Numbered from the stretch's first letter, positions 1-7,668 are shown. The stretch is 39,010 bases of DNA from Pseudomonadota bacterium (GCA_018818835.1 JAHIRD010000050.1:1-39010); one strand, 5' to 3'. Notes: generated by a model from the letters alone, not told the origin. Made by a program: numbers and translations.

Positions 1-198
1 GGGACTTGACATGTCGATGGGCTTGCTGATGATATAAGGAGCGTGAATCCGTTTTCCTCCTTTTTCTCCGGAAGGAATTTGAACCTCATGGTTGGTATAC
101 TCCACAAATATCGTTCCTTCCCGGCCCTCCATGTCACAGGAGCCTTTGATGGGGCCTTGCTTTTCTCCGATGATTTCAACATGAATAGGTAAGCTCAT
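1..198 (-). CDS. hcp: Hcp-family type VI secretion tube protein (5' part only)
   Basis: The reading frame starts at an ATG at 198 behind a strong AAGGAG ribosome site and runs off the window edge, so only the first 66 residues are seen. They begin MSLPIHVEIIGEKQG and continue through a KGSCDMEGREGTIFVEY segment. This layout, a short beta strand followed by G-x-KGS and a strand ending in a V-E-Y type motif, is typical of Hcp proteins, which stack as hexameric rings to form the type VI secretion tube and can also be secreted. No other type VI genes are visible in the window, so it may be an orphan hcp or the edge of a cluster lying to the left. The family call rests on the N-terminal third only. 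Confidence 0.72.
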   Translation of the reverse strand, partial: MSLPIHVEIIGEKQGPIKGSCDMEGREGTIFVEYTNHEVQIPSGEKGGKRIHAPYIISKPIDMSSP

Positions 199-448
199 GA
201 AATACTCCTTAAGTGGTTTACCAGTCGCGTTTAAAAATAGACATTATTCAAGCAACATTAGGCCTGATAAAATATCACCTATGAAAATAATTTATTCCTG
301 TCAAGGGAAATTATATAGATTGAAATCAAAACATCAGGAAACATTCAAATGAAATATAAGTTGCCGGTCTGACTGCGTTAGTCGGTAAACCACGAAAGAT
401 AAGTCACCACGATAAAAGGTGGGTTTTTTGCAAACGGTCCATAATTCC

Positions 449-479
449 CATGGGTCCCATAAGTCCCATAGGACCCATG
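449..479 (-). terminator. Inverted repeat just after the MBL gene stop
   Basis: CATGGGTCC (449-457) pairs with GGACCCATG (471-479) across a 13-nt loop. It begins one base after the stop codon of the minus-strand hydrolase gene and is the obvious transcript end for that operon. There is no U tract behind it, so it is not a classical intrinsic terminator. A weaker GC hairpin followed by a T run on the plus strand lies at about 402-429. The rest of 199-448 holds nothing recognisable apart from the hcp ribosome site. Confidence 0.4.
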
Positions 480-1379
480 CTATTGCCTGGGAACAAACAC
501 CCCCTCGTCCTCATACACGAGACCTTCTTCCAGAAGAATGGCAAGGTTCTCAGCTGCCATATGTCCTTCAAAGACATTCTGGATTTTAATATCTATGAAT
601 TTGTTGTTGTAAAAGGGGGAGAGGGTGATGATGTCCTTCAGGGTTTTTCCCGTACCCAGGCAGGCCAGGATTTCCATTTTCTGGCGATCAAAGGCCTGTA
701 AAAAGGCAGTGAACAAGGTGGATGCGTCCCCTTCAACAGGGGGGCGGTGGGATGAGCAGGCACGGGTATAGGGTAGGGCCATGACCTTGCGTATGCTGTT
801 CATAAACGCCTTGGCTCCACCTTCGGGGTTGCCGTACCAGGGGCCAAAGGATGAAAAATCGATGTCCGTTGTGATCAAGGTCCCTGAAACATGGTCCAGG
901 AAACAGTAATGATCGTTGTGGTGTCCCGGAGCATGGATGGCCTGGATCCGGGCTGTTTTGATATCGATGATATCTCCATCACCATAACGCATGTCGGCTT
1001 GTCTTAAGGGGCTGATGCCAAAGGGCTTTCCAATAACCTTGGCCCAGTGGCGACCCGTTTCCTTTGATCCTGTGTACTGGGCTCCAAGTGCCTCAAGGTC
1101 CATCACGGCATCCGTGGTTTCCTTGGGGATGAGGAGTTTTCGATCCGAAAGAATATGCCAGCTCCGGATATGATCCGGGTGGGAGTGCGAGATTAAAAGG
1201 GTATCGATGTGGAATAACTCATCCACCTCCCGCATCAGGTCTTCACCCAGGCCAGCATCAATCAGGATGGTTTCACTGCCTTTGAATACAAATCCGTGGC
1301 AAAAGGGAAAGCGGCCGCTGGTGGGTGCTTCTACAAAATAAACATGGTCGCTCAGGGCGGTAATCTGCGGATGATTCAC
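480..1379 (-). CDS. MBL-fold metallohydrolase
   Basis: A 299-residue metallo-beta-lactamase-fold protein. The metal-binding HxHxDH motif is HSHPDH (H65, H67, D69, H70), followed by a second metal histidine in HAPGHHNDH and an Asp in the TTDIDF segment, so both metal sites look intact. No signal peptide is visible, so it is probably cytoplasmic. The best start is GTG at 1379, which directly follows the TAA stop of the response regulator gene, so it is the last gene of a kinase-regulator-hydrolase operon. The substrate cannot be told from sequence; glyoxalase-II-like thioesters or other small esters are possible. Its placement in a ZraSR-like operon suggests a role in the same stress response, which is inference. 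Confidence 0.8.
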   Translation of the reverse strand: MNHPQITALSDHVYFVEAPTSGRFPFCHGFVFKGSETILIDAGLGEDLMREVDELFHIDTLLISHSHPDHIRSWHILSDRKLLIPKETTDAVMDLEALGAQYTGSKETGRHWAKVIGKPFGISPLRQADMRYGDGDIIDIKTARIQAIHAPGHHNDHYCFLDHVSGTLITTDIDFSSFGPWYGNPEGGAKAFMNSIRKVMALPYTRACSSHRPPVEGDASTLFTAFLQAFDRQKMEILACLGTGKTLKDIITLSPFYNNKFIDIKIQNVFEGHMAAENLAILLEEGLVYEDEGVFVPRQ

Positions 1380-2750
1380 TTACATTTTTCCATAAAGTTT
1401 TAGTTTTTTATGCAACGTTTTTCGGGTAATTCCCAGCCTTCGGGCCGCCTCACTCTTGTTGCCGTCCACAGCCTCCAGGGTTTTTATAATAACATTTTTT
1501 TCAACATCCTCAAGAGTCATATCATTTTGAAGGTCAATGAAGCCATCTCGGGATTCCTCACTGACGGTTTCCTGGGTACGGATGGATTCAAAATCATGTT
1601 CATCCAGATACTCTTTCTGGCTAAGCACAATGGCTCTTTCCACAGCGTTTAAAAGTTCACGAACGTTTCCTGGCCAGGGGTAACGAATGAGGATATCCAT
1701 GGCCTGGGGACTAAATCCGGTGACGGATTTCCTGTTTTTCTCCGCAAATTTTTCCAGGTAGAGCTGGGCAATGAGGGGAATGTCATCTTTCCGCTCCCGT
1801 AAAGGGGGGATGAACAGATCCACCACATTCAGTCTGTAATACAGATCTTCCCGGAATTCCCCCTTTGCGATCAACTCCGAGAGATTTTTATTGGTGGCGG
1901 CAATGACACGTACATCCACCTTGATCAGATCCTCGCCCCCCACCCGGGTAAGTTCCCTTTCCTGGAGAACCCTCAGCAGCTTGACCTGCATGGATAAAGG
2001 CATTTCACTGACTTCATCCAGAAAAAGGCTTCCTCCGTTGGCCTGGATAAATTTGCCTTCTTTTTTTCTATGTGCCCCGGTAAACGAACCCTTTTCGTGA
2101 CCGAACAATTCGGATTCCAGAAGGCTTTCCGTGATGGCCGCGCAGTTGATTTTTACAAAGGGGGCATCTTTTCTGGGACTGTTGTAATGGGTGGCCCCGG
2201 CGATGAGTTCTTTTCCCGTACCTGATTCTCCGGTGATCAGGACCGTGGCTTCGGACTGGGCAACCTGGGCCACGGTTTCAAGGAGCTTGACCATGGCAGG
2301 GCTCCGGCCGATGATGTTCTGGCGGTCAAATTGTTTTTCCAGGCTGATTTTAAGCAGACGGTTTTCTTCCTTGAGATCGAAATGTTCGGTGGCCCGCTTG
2401 ATAGTCAGCTTAAGCTTTTCGAAATCAAGGGGCTTGGTCAGGTAGTCGTAGGCACCGTTTTTAAGGGCGTCCACCGCTGTTTCGATGGAGGAGTATGCGG
2501 TCATGATAATCACGGGGATAGCCGGGTTATATTCCTTGATTTTTTCCATGGCCACAAGGCCCGATACTTTGATCATGCGGACGTCCATGAGTATTAGATC
2601 AAAATAACGCTCCTGAACCCGGTCAATGGCTGTCTGACCGTCATCGGCCTCGAAAATATCATAGCCCCATCCCTTCAGCAGGGTGGCCAGCATGGTGCGA
2701 TGGGCCTTGTCATCATCCACCACCAGGAGGGAATGTCGTTTACTGTTCAT
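1380..2750 (-). CDS. zraR: Sigma-54-dependent response regulator, ZraR/NtrC family
   Basis: A 456-residue, three-domain activator. The receiver domain (about 8-120) has the acidic pocket VVDDD, the phosphoacceptor D56 in LILMDVRM, and the conserved Lys in YLTKP. The AAA+ domain (about 148-385) has Walker A GESGTGKE, the sigma-54 contact loop as GSFTGA rather than the commoner GAFTGA, and Walker B GGSLFLDEV. The C-terminus (about 415-455) is a Fis-type helix-turn-helix (SEAARRLGITRKTLHKKL). Its start overlaps the histidine kinase gene by 11 bases, showing translational coupling. As a sigma-54 activator it is the natural candidate to drive the three -24/-12 promoters found about 2-3.4 kb away in the intergenic region at 4801-6172. 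The zraR name reflects family resemblance; orthology is not proven. Confidence 0.9.
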   Translation of the reverse strand: MNSKRHSLLVVDDDKAHRTMLATLLKGWGYDIFEADDGQTAIDRVQERYFDLILMDVRMIKVSGLVAMEKIKEYNPAIPVIIMTAYSSIETAVDALKNGAYDYLTKPLDFEKLKLTIKRATEHFDLKEENRLLKISLEKQFDRQNIIGRSPAMVKLLETVAQVAQSEATVLITGESGTGKELIAGATHYNSPRKDAPFVKINCAAITESLLESELFGHEKGSFTGAHRKKEGKFIQANGGSLFLDEVSEMPLSMQVKLLRVLQERELTRVGGEDLIKVDVRVIAATNKNLSELIAKGEFREDLYYRLNVVDLFIPPLRERKDDIPLIAQLYLEKFAEKNRKSVTGFSPQAMDILIRYPWPGNVRELLNAVERAIVLSQKEYLDEHDFESIRTQETVSEESRDGFIDLQNDMTLEDVEKNVIIKTLEAVDGNKSEAARRLGITRKTLHKKLKLYGKM

Positions 2751-4518
2751 CGGTTTCCTTTTTATAGGGAATGGTGATTGAAATAACCGTGCCCTGGCCG
2801 GGCTTGCTTTCTATGTTGATCTCGCCGCCATGGGCCTCGATAATGTTATGTGATATGGCCAGGCCTAACCCTGTTCCCGAACTTTTTGTGGTAAAATAGG
2901 GGTCGAAGATATGCTCCAGATCCTGTTCCTCAATCCCGATTCCCGTATCACGGATCTGAAGCAGCAAAAAACATTTCTCCATGGGCTTACTCACCGTGAC
3001 AGTCAATGTCCCGCCATGTTCCATGGCATCAATGGCATTGATGTAAAGGTTTAAAAGGACCTGGCTGATCCTGTCCGGGTCCATCAGGCAGGAGTCGATG
3101 CCCGATGATATGGACCACTCTGTTTTGATATGGGCTTCCTGTGCTTTTCGCTCCACAAGTTTCAGGGATTTTTCCATGAAGGGCTCAAGGGGGATGCTGC
3201 GAAGGGAAAGGGTGATAGGACGAGCAAACTCAAGGAGTTGGCCCACCACCCGGTTCAGGCGGTCCACTTCCTGAATCATGATATCGGAAATCTGCTGGTC
3301 TTCGGGAATGTCTTTGTAACGTTCTTTAAAATAGGTGGCAAACCCTTTGATAGAGCTTAAGGGGTTTCTCACCTCATGGGCAACACCTGCGGCCAGCTTG
3401 CCCACGGAAGCCAGTCTGTGGCTCCGTTCCACCTCATGCTTGAGGGCCTTTTCCTCGCTTAGATCTTTGAACAGGCAGATGGTCCCCGAAATGCCGTTCT
3501 CCTGGTCCCTCAGAACCGCTGCACTGATTTCAAGGGGAAGGCTCCGGCCATCGGGCATGGTGCAAGTAATTTCCTTGTCCATGATATCCTGCTCATTACC
3601 AAGATGGAGTATGCGTTCATTCATTTCTGATGGAAGTACATCCTGTGCCGCTTTGCCTTCACTTTCCTGATCAATGGTCAGGGTCATTTTGGCGACCTGA
3701 TTCAAGGACACGATATTATGAAAACTGTCCAGGGCAATGAGGCCCACGGGCATATGTTCCACCAGGGTATTGGAAAAGACTTTGATGCGTTTAAGAGAAA
3801 TCCGTGTCGTCCTGTAGCCCTGGACCATGAACAGGAAGATAATCCCTGAAATCCCCGTGAGAAGGAGGATGACACCTGTGGTGATGGCATCCCTGAAATA
3901 GATCTTCCGCATCTCATCCACGGAACTCATGTCCAGGGCCACCAGGATGACTTTTTCAGGGGACGTGAAATTGATGATGCCTTTTTTGCTGATGGGGTTG
4001 TTGAAAAACGAGATGATGGACCCGGTCTGGGGCAGGCCGGTGGGTGAAAATTTTCGGAAAACCAGAAAGGTCCGTTTCCCCTCGGGAGAAACAATAATCT
4101 GTTTGAAAAGACTTTTGGAATCAGCGATTTTCCCCAGATCTATTTTTTTATTCTGGCTGAACAGATTCAGCATGACACCCGTATATGAATAATTGCTGTG
4201 GGCAATAATGGTTCCGCTTGTATCGGCCACAAGGAGGTATTCTATATCCGGCTGCTGGGCTGTTTCATAGAGGAGTTTCTGAAGTTGTCGAATTTCATCG
4301 GGGCCGCTTGTGATTCCAATGCGGGTTCCGGCTTCAAAGGAGCGTATCAGGGCAGCCCCTTTTTCCCCCAGAAGAATTTCCGTATTCCGTTCCTGCCTTC
4401 GGATATTATCGATGGTGGTATAAGCGAAAATCGGGGTGAGGATTAAAAGGCTGCCCACAAAAACAAGGGCCGGTACTTCATTCCAGAATTTTCCAGGGCG
4501 ATTCTTTTTTATCATCAT
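2740..4518 (-). CDS. zraS: Membrane sensor histidine kinase, ZraS-like with extra PAS domain
   Basis: A 592-residue sensor kinase. TM1 (about 17-35) and TM2 (about 211-233) bracket a periplasmic sensor of about 175 residues. A PAS domain follows (about 248-350), then the HisKA box with H381 in VAHEVRNPLSSIKG, and an HATPase_c domain with N box (LLNLYINAIDAM), G1 (DTGIGI) and G2 (SSGTGLGLAISH). The segment after TM1 (EKGAALIRSFEAGTRIG) and the H box resemble E. coli ZraS, an envelope-stress sensor, but the cytoplasmic PAS domain is an addition. Two ATGs are adjacent; the second (4515) sits better behind the AGGA at the ribosome site. The signal is unknown. Neighbouring htrA with a sigma-54 promoter supports an envelope-stress role. 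Confidence 0.9.
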   Translation of the reverse strand: MMIKKNRPGKFWNEVPALVFVGSLLILTPIFAYTTIDNIRRQERNTEILLGEKGAALIRSFEAGTRIGITSGPDEIRQLQKLLYETAQQPDIEYLLVADTSGTIIAHSNYSYTGVMLNLFSQNKKIDLGKIADSKSLFKQIIVSPEGKRTFLVFRKFSPTGLPQTGSIISFFNNPISKKGIINFTSPEKVILVALDMSSVDEMRKIYFRDAITTGVILLLTGISGIIFLFMVQGYRTTRISLKRIKVFSNTLVEHMPVGLIALDSFHNIVSLNQVAKMTLTIDQESEGKAAQDVLPSEMNERILHLGNEQDIMDKEITCTMPDGRSLPLEISAAVLRDQENGISGTICLFKDLSEEKALKHEVERSHRLASVGKLAAGVAHEVRNPLSSIKGFATYFKERYKDIPEDQQISDIMIQEVDRLNRVVGQLLEFARPITLSLRSIPLEPFMEKSLKLVERKAQEAHIKTEWSISSGIDSCLMDPDRISQVLLNLYINAIDAMEHGGTLTVTVSKPMEKCFLLLQIRDTGIGIEEQDLEHIFDPYFTTKSSGTGLGLAISHNIIEAHGGEINIESKPGQGTVISITIPYKKETDEQ

Positions 4519-4616
4519 AGTCCTGACGGAATCTGCAAAACAAATGCCGGTTAAATTAATTAATTGAACATACTGAAATGTAAAGGATATTTATATGCTC
4601 TAATATGTCGGTGACT

Positions 4617-4643
4617 CCACATGGGTACTTTTTACCCATGTGG
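4617..4643. other. Perfect 11-bp hairpin between kinase gene and RNA unit 1
   Basis: CCACATGGGTA (4617-4627) and TACCCATGTGG (4633-4643) form a perfect stem with a 5-nt loop. It is followed on the plus strand by a second CCCATGGGC palindrome near 4650-4658. It lies about 100 bp upstream of the kinase start and 160 bp upstream of the first sigma-54 promoter. It lacks a T tract, so it may be a structural or operator element rather than a terminator. The function is unknown. Confidence 0.45.
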
Positions 4644-4670
4644 CTACGGCCCATGGGCTTTGCCTGTATC

Positions 4671-4690
4671 GAAAATATCCACTATCCATG
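4671..4690 (+). promoter_or_regulatory. Putative activator site upstream of sigma-54 promoter 1
   Basis: The core ATATCCA (4675-4681), followed by a second ATCC, lies about 121 bp upstream of the -24 GG of promoter 1. The same core in the same orientation recurs upstream of promoters 2 and 3, at 110 and 120 bp. Sigma-54 activators normally bind about 80-200 bp upstream, so this is a candidate binding site for the adjacent ZraR-like regulator. This is inferred from recurrence and spacing only. Confidence 0.45.
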
Positions 4691-4800
4691 ATGGACTTTC
4701 AAGATAAAAATGGTGATCAGGCATATGTTTGAGTTGTGAAAGTTATTAAATGTAATGAAAACAGCATGATGTTTTCATTGTTGCAACGAAATTAAATAAA

Positions 4801-4816
4801 TGGCACAAGGGTTGCA
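4801..4816 (+). promoter_or_regulatory. Sigma-54 (-24/-12) promoter 1
   Basis: TGGCAC-N5-TTGCA is an exact match to the sigma-54 consensus, with GG (4802-4803) and GC (4814-4815) separated by exactly 10 nt. The predicted start is near 4827. No protein gene follows in this orientation; the transcript would be the first of two homologous structured RNAs. Confidence 0.88.
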
Positions 4817-4826
4817 AATGTCTAAA

Positions 4827-5136
4827 TCAACACAATGTCATACACGATCTTTAACAAGCCAAGATTCGAAAGCAGTATGGAATAGAACATTTTTTTCGTT
4901 TCCTCTCCTCCAACTGGGGAAAAACCGGGATCGGGTGTTTATTTGAAAACGGCAAGCCCGTTCCCGGCTTCTTCCCGGGGAAAAGGCCAAAACGTTTTGT
5001 GAAGCAAGCAGATACACCATTCACAAACGACAGCATATAAGCTATTTTTTCATCCTCTCCTTTCAAACGGGCACTGTAAAGCCGGGACTCCTTCGCAGGT
5101 TCAACACATCCCGGCTTTACGCCGCCTCTTTGTTTT
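4827..5136 (+). ncRNA. Candidate sigma-54-dependent structured RNA, copy 1
   Basis: About 310 nt from the predicted sigma-54 start. In order: a boxA-like ATCTTTAACAA (4847-4857); the segment GCAGTATGGAATAGAACAT, shared with copy 2; a CU-rich stretch (about 4900-4911, TCCTCTCCTCC); an 11-position stem CCGGGA-T-CGGG (4925-4935) with CCCG-T-TCCCGG (4957-4967); a conserved CCCGGGGAAAAGG; a second CU-rich stretch TCCTCTCCTTTC (about 5053-5064); and a 12-bp 3' hairpin (5076-5087 with 5109-5120). Copy 2 has a differing sequence but the same order and stem length, the signature of a conserved RNA. The CU-rich segments are complementary to Shine-Dalgarno sequences, so translational control of target mRNAs is plausible. 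Short frames exist on the opposite strand but do not align in frame between copies. No known RNA family was recognised. Confidence 0.68.
5076..5136 (+). terminator. 3' hairpin of RNA copy 1
   Basis: GTAAAGCCGGGA (5076-5087) pairs perfectly with TCCCGGCTTTAC (5109-5120), followed by the moderately T-rich CTCTTTGTTTT. The stem and the upstream AACGGGCACT are conserved in copy 2. The T tract is interrupted, so read-through to the stronger terminator at 5212-5248 is possible. Confidence 0.6.
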
Positions 5137-5211
5137 GAAAAACATGCATGAATAATCGTTCATGTTAACATAAGATTATGGCGTTCTCACCCCCCCCTCG
5201 CCATGATATAA

Positions 5212-5248
5212 GGGCTTTACCTCGGCAGAAGGTAAAGCCCTTTTTTTT
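5212..5248 (+). terminator. Strong intrinsic terminator behind RNA copy 1
   Basis: GGGCTTTACC (5212-5221) and GGTAAAGCCC (5231-5240), with a 9-nt loop, are followed by eight T residues (5241-5248). On the plus strand it can only serve the transcript from sigma-54 promoter 1, giving a possible long form of about 420 nt. Confidence 0.88.
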
Positions 5249-5280
5249 GGTGAATCAGGATTATAAATGATGGGTGTGAT

Positions 5281-5400
5281 TATTAAATATCCAGGTTTGT
5301 CTGTACTGCTGGCTCATCTGAGTGACGATAGGTTCCGGGTGGCCAGGAAGTATACAGGTCAAAGGCTGTTCCCGTGTAAAAAATATCCACATGAATCCCA
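5281..5400 (+). promoter_or_regulatory. Two putative activator sites upstream of sigma-54 promoter 2
   Basis: ATATCCA occurs at 5287-5293 and 5383-5389, about 206 and 110 bp upstream of the -24 GG of promoter 2. The second is flanked as TATCCACATGAATCC, very like the sites upstream of htrA. They are 96 bp apart, near nine helical turns, and in the same orientation. They are candidate sites for the ZraR-like regulator. Confidence 0.45.
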
Positions 5401-5497
5401 GGTCAGGGTAGTCATCTTCCGATTAAAGGCGCATTCGTTTGAAAATAATTCAATATAAACAGATAGATAAATTTTTTCTGCCGACAATTTAAGCGCT

Positions 5498-5513
5498 TGG
5501 CACATGCGTTGCA
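5498..5513 (+). promoter_or_regulatory. Sigma-54 (-24/-12) promoter 2
   Basis: TGGCAC-N5-TTGCA with GG (5499-5500) and GC (5511-5512) exactly 10 nt apart. The 5-nt spacer differs from promoter 1 (ATGCG against AAGGG), so the promoter elements are preserved while the spacer has diverged. The predicted start is near 5524. Confidence 0.88.
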
Positions 5514-5523
5514 ATTACAGTAA

Positions 5524-5810
5524 GCAACATCGCAGTGAACACGCTCTTTAACACACGCAGTATGGAACAGAACATGAATTAAATCTCCTTTTCTATCAAT
5601 TTGGGGAACGGTATCGGCCAGGCGGTAACATGCAGGGCTGATACCGGACTCTCCCCGGGAAAAGGAACACAGTGTGTAACTTTGAGATCGTTCATTCATA
5701 CGTGATGAAGCAAAATATTTTTTATCCTTTCTCCTTTCAAACGGGCACTATAAAGCCGGGAATCCTTCGCGCTTGAACCCTCAAGCCTTCCCGGCTTTAA
5801 CCCGTTCGGG
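5524..5810 (+). ncRNA. Candidate sigma-54-dependent structured RNA, copy 2
   Basis: The second member of the tandem pair, about 290 nt. It has a closer boxA match, GCTCTTTAACA (5543-5553), about 19 nt after the predicted start, as in copy 1. Then come GCAGTATGGAACAGAACAT (5557-5575), a CU-rich stretch (about 5583-5594), an 11-bp stem CGGTATCGGCC (5609-5619) with GGCTGATACCG (5636-5646), CCCCGGGAAAAGG, the CU-rich TCCTTTCTCCTTTC (about 5725-5738), and the 3' hairpin. The central stem shares almost no sequence with that of copy 1, yet has the same length and position, which is strong evidence for selection on pairing. The offset from copy 1 is about 697 bp, consistent with an old duplication. 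The function is unknown; base-pairing with ribosome sites is inferred from the CU-rich segments. Confidence 0.68.
5751..5799 (+). terminator. 3' hairpin of RNA copy 2
   Basis: TAAAGCCGGGAA (5751-5762) pairs with TTCCCGGCTTTA (5788-5799), and the loop holds a further small hairpin (GCTTGA/TCAAGC, 5771-5786). It is the counterpart of the hairpin at 5076-5120. No U tract follows directly, so termination efficiency is uncertain. Confidence 0.5.
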
Positions 5811-5885
5811 AAACCACCTAAGAAAACACAATGACAATCATCCAAAAAAATGTAGCATAGGTACTAATTTCCATGTTAAATTAAT

Positions 5886-5955
5886 GATGTCGTAAAAAGT
5901 CCCATATGAGGCGTTATAGTGTTTGGCATATGGGCCTTTTCCCATAGCCATCCCC
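5886..5955. repeat. Dispersed palindromic repeat, family A, shortened copy
   Basis: It opens with GATGTCGTAAAAAGTCCCAT, carries GGCGTTATAGTGTTTGG and closes with CCTTTTCCCATAGCCATCC. These are the left and right ends of the longer elements at 11887-12014 and 12766-12901, with the middle of the palindrome missing. It is an extragenic repeat of unknown function. Confidence 0.65.
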
Positions 5956-5980
5956 CATTCATGCACCTTGAACTTGATAT

Positions 5981-6045
5981 GTATATAAAGTATCCACGTG
6001 TATCGTTTGGTACTTTTGGGGTGTGTAATAAATATCCATTTCATC
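5981..6045 (+). promoter_or_regulatory. Two putative activator sites upstream of the htrA sigma-54 promoter
   Basis: GTATCCA (5990-5996) and ATATCCA (6032-6038) lie about 162 and 120 bp upstream of the -24 GG of the htrA promoter, 42 bp (four helical turns) apart. Their flanks (TATCCACGTGTATC, TATCCATTTCATCC) match the sites before promoters 1 and 2. They are candidate ZraR-like binding sites. Confidence 0.45.
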
Positions 6046-6156
6046 CAAGGCCCTGGTTCTCATTCGATGAAAACAGGTCTTACCCGAATTTGAAAGCCGC
6101 TACATTCTTATTTATTACAAGGTATTACAAAAATGAGAAGCAGATTTTATATGGAC

Positions 6157-6172
6157 TGGCATATGCTTTGCT
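6157..6172 (+). promoter_or_regulatory. Sigma-54 promoter of the htrA gene
   Basis: TGGCAT-N5-TTGCT, with GG (6158-6159) and GC (6170-6171) exactly 10 nt apart. It is slightly weaker than promoters 1 and 2 (T for C at the end of the -24 box). The predicted start near 6183 leaves a leader of about 34 nt that includes the AAGGAG ribosome site. Confidence 0.7.
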
Positions 6173-6216
6173 ATGAGCCTCAGGTATAGACTTCATACTT
6201 TGAACAAGGAGACATT

Positions 6217-7668
6217 ATGTCAAATCAACACGGCAGCATTAAACGATTCACTATTCTCAACAGATTGATTTTCTCGGCGATGATTCTTTGTATTTCGACC
6301 ATGGGAATAGGGTCTTACGCCTATGCGGAAACCATCCCTATGATTCCCAGGGATTTCACTAAAATTGCAGAAGATTCAAGCTCTGCAGTGGTCAATATAT
6401 CCACGGAAAAAACCATCAATGGCGGAGGACGGGTTTTTCGTCATTTCCAGCGGAATCCCTTTAGGAATGATGATCAAATGAATGATCTGCTTGAACGGTT
6501 TTTTGGAAATCAGCCCCAGCAGGAATTCAAGCAACGAAGCTTGGGATCCGGTTTTATTATCGATCAGGAGGGTTATATTGTCACCAACAACCATGTGGTT
6601 GAAAATACGGATCAAGTCAAAGTCATTCTCAAAGATGGAAAGGAATACGAAGCCAAAATCATCGGGACGGATAAAAACACAGATCTGGCTTTGATCAAAA
6701 TTGAACCGGATGAAACCTTGTCAGCACTTGAGCTGGGTGACTCAGACGACGTCAAGGTCGGTCAATGGGTTGTGGCCATCGGGAATCCATTTGGCCTTGG
6801 CCATACGGTGACCGCCGGGATAGTCAGTGCCAAGGGGCGAGTCATCGGTTCAGGACCTTATGATGATTTTATCCAAACCGATACCTCCATCAACCCAGGT
6901 AACAGCGGTGGTCCCTTGCTGTCACTGGATGGCCGGGTGGTGGGAATCAACACGGCCATTATCCAGAGCGGTCAGGGTATTGGCTTTGCCATTCCCTCAA
7001 ATCTTGCCAAGGGCATTGTGAACCAACTCAAGGTAAGTGGCAATGTCACCCGTGGCTGGCTGGGTGTTTCCATCCAGGGAGTCACCTCTGAAATTGCGGA
7101 GTATTATGGTCTTAAAAATAAAAAAGGTGTCCTGGTCATGGATGTTTTCCCGGGAGATCCGGCAGAAGCAGCAGGAATCAAGGCAAAGGATATCATCCTC
7201 AGCATTGACGGCAAAGAGATTTCGGAAAGCCGTGATCTGACCACCATCGTTGCTGCAACCACGGTCAATCAAAAGGTCAAGGTCAAGGTCCTACGTGATG
7301 GCAAGGAAAAGGAGTTTAATGTGACCATCGCAAGGCGTGGTGATGATAAAGAGATCGCATCACAAGGAGGAACCCCGGATGCGATGGAAGGTCTGGGCAT
7401 TACGGCCACGGAAATTACACCTGAAATCGAGCGGAGATACAATATCAATGGTGCAGCAGGTCTTTTTATCACCCAGGTGGCACCGGGAAGCAAAGCCGCC
7501 AAAGCAGGTATCAATCCCGGCGATCTCATCGATGAAATCAACCGAAAACCCATCCGGTCAAAGGATGATTTCTACAAAGCCATCAAAGGGATCAAAAAAG
7601 GCGACATGATCACCCTGGCAATCATCAGCCAGAACATGGGACTTCGAATCATCAAGATCGAAAAATAA
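6217..7668 (+). CDS. htrA: DegP/HtrA-family periplasmic serine protease (Do-like)
   Basis: A 483-residue envelope protease and chaperone of the DegP/DegQ type. The signal peptide spans about residues 1-37, with cleavage after AYA. The trypsin-like domain carries the full triad: H126 in TNNHVV, D156 in NTDLALIKI and S230 in NPGNSGGPL. Two PDZ domains follow (about 275-370 and 390-480), each with a G-hydrophobic-hydrophobic binding loop. The insert between strands (RHFQRNPFRND) is the usual LA loop. The start has an AAGGAG site 6 nt upstream. The sigma-54 promoter at 6157, putative activator sites and the divergent ZraSR-like genes indicate that misfolded envelope protein induces it through that two-component system rather than through sigma-E. 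An intrinsic terminator follows. Confidence 0.95.
   Translation: MSNQHGSIKRFTILNRLIFSAMILCISTMGIGSYAYAETIPMIPRDFTKIAEDSSSAVVNISTEKTINGGGRVFRHFQRNPFRNDDQMNDLLERFFGNQPQQEFKQRSLGSGFIIDQEGYIVTNNHVVENTDQVKVILKDGKEYEAKIIGTDKNTDLALIKIEPDETLSALELGDSDDVKVGQWVVAIGNPFGLGHTVTAGIVSAKGRVIGSGPYDDFIQTDTSINPGNSGGPLLSLDGRVVGINTAIIQSGQGIGFAIPSNLAKGIVNQLKVSGNVTRGWLGVSIQGVTSEIAEYYGLKNKKGVLVMDVFPGDPAEAAGIKAKDIILSIDGKEISESRDLTTIVAATTVNQKVKVKVLRDGKEKEFNVTIARRGDDKEIASQGGTPDAMEGLGITATEITPEIERRYNINGAAGLFITQVAPGSKAAKAGINPGDLIDEINRKPIRSKDDFYKAIKGIKKGDMITLAIISQNMGLRIIKIEK

Noticed and set aside
4402-4643. Hairpin at 4617-4643 as a terminator for the kinase operon
   Set aside because: It lies upstream of the minus-strand kinase gene, not downstream, and has no T tract on either strand.
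4838-5066. Overlapping minus-strand open frames of 60-71 codons in RNA copy 1, with a frame of 95 codons in copy 2
   Set aside because: The frames do not correspond between the two copies, the similarity follows nucleotide blocks rather than codons, and the sigma-54 promoters and terminators all face the plus strand.
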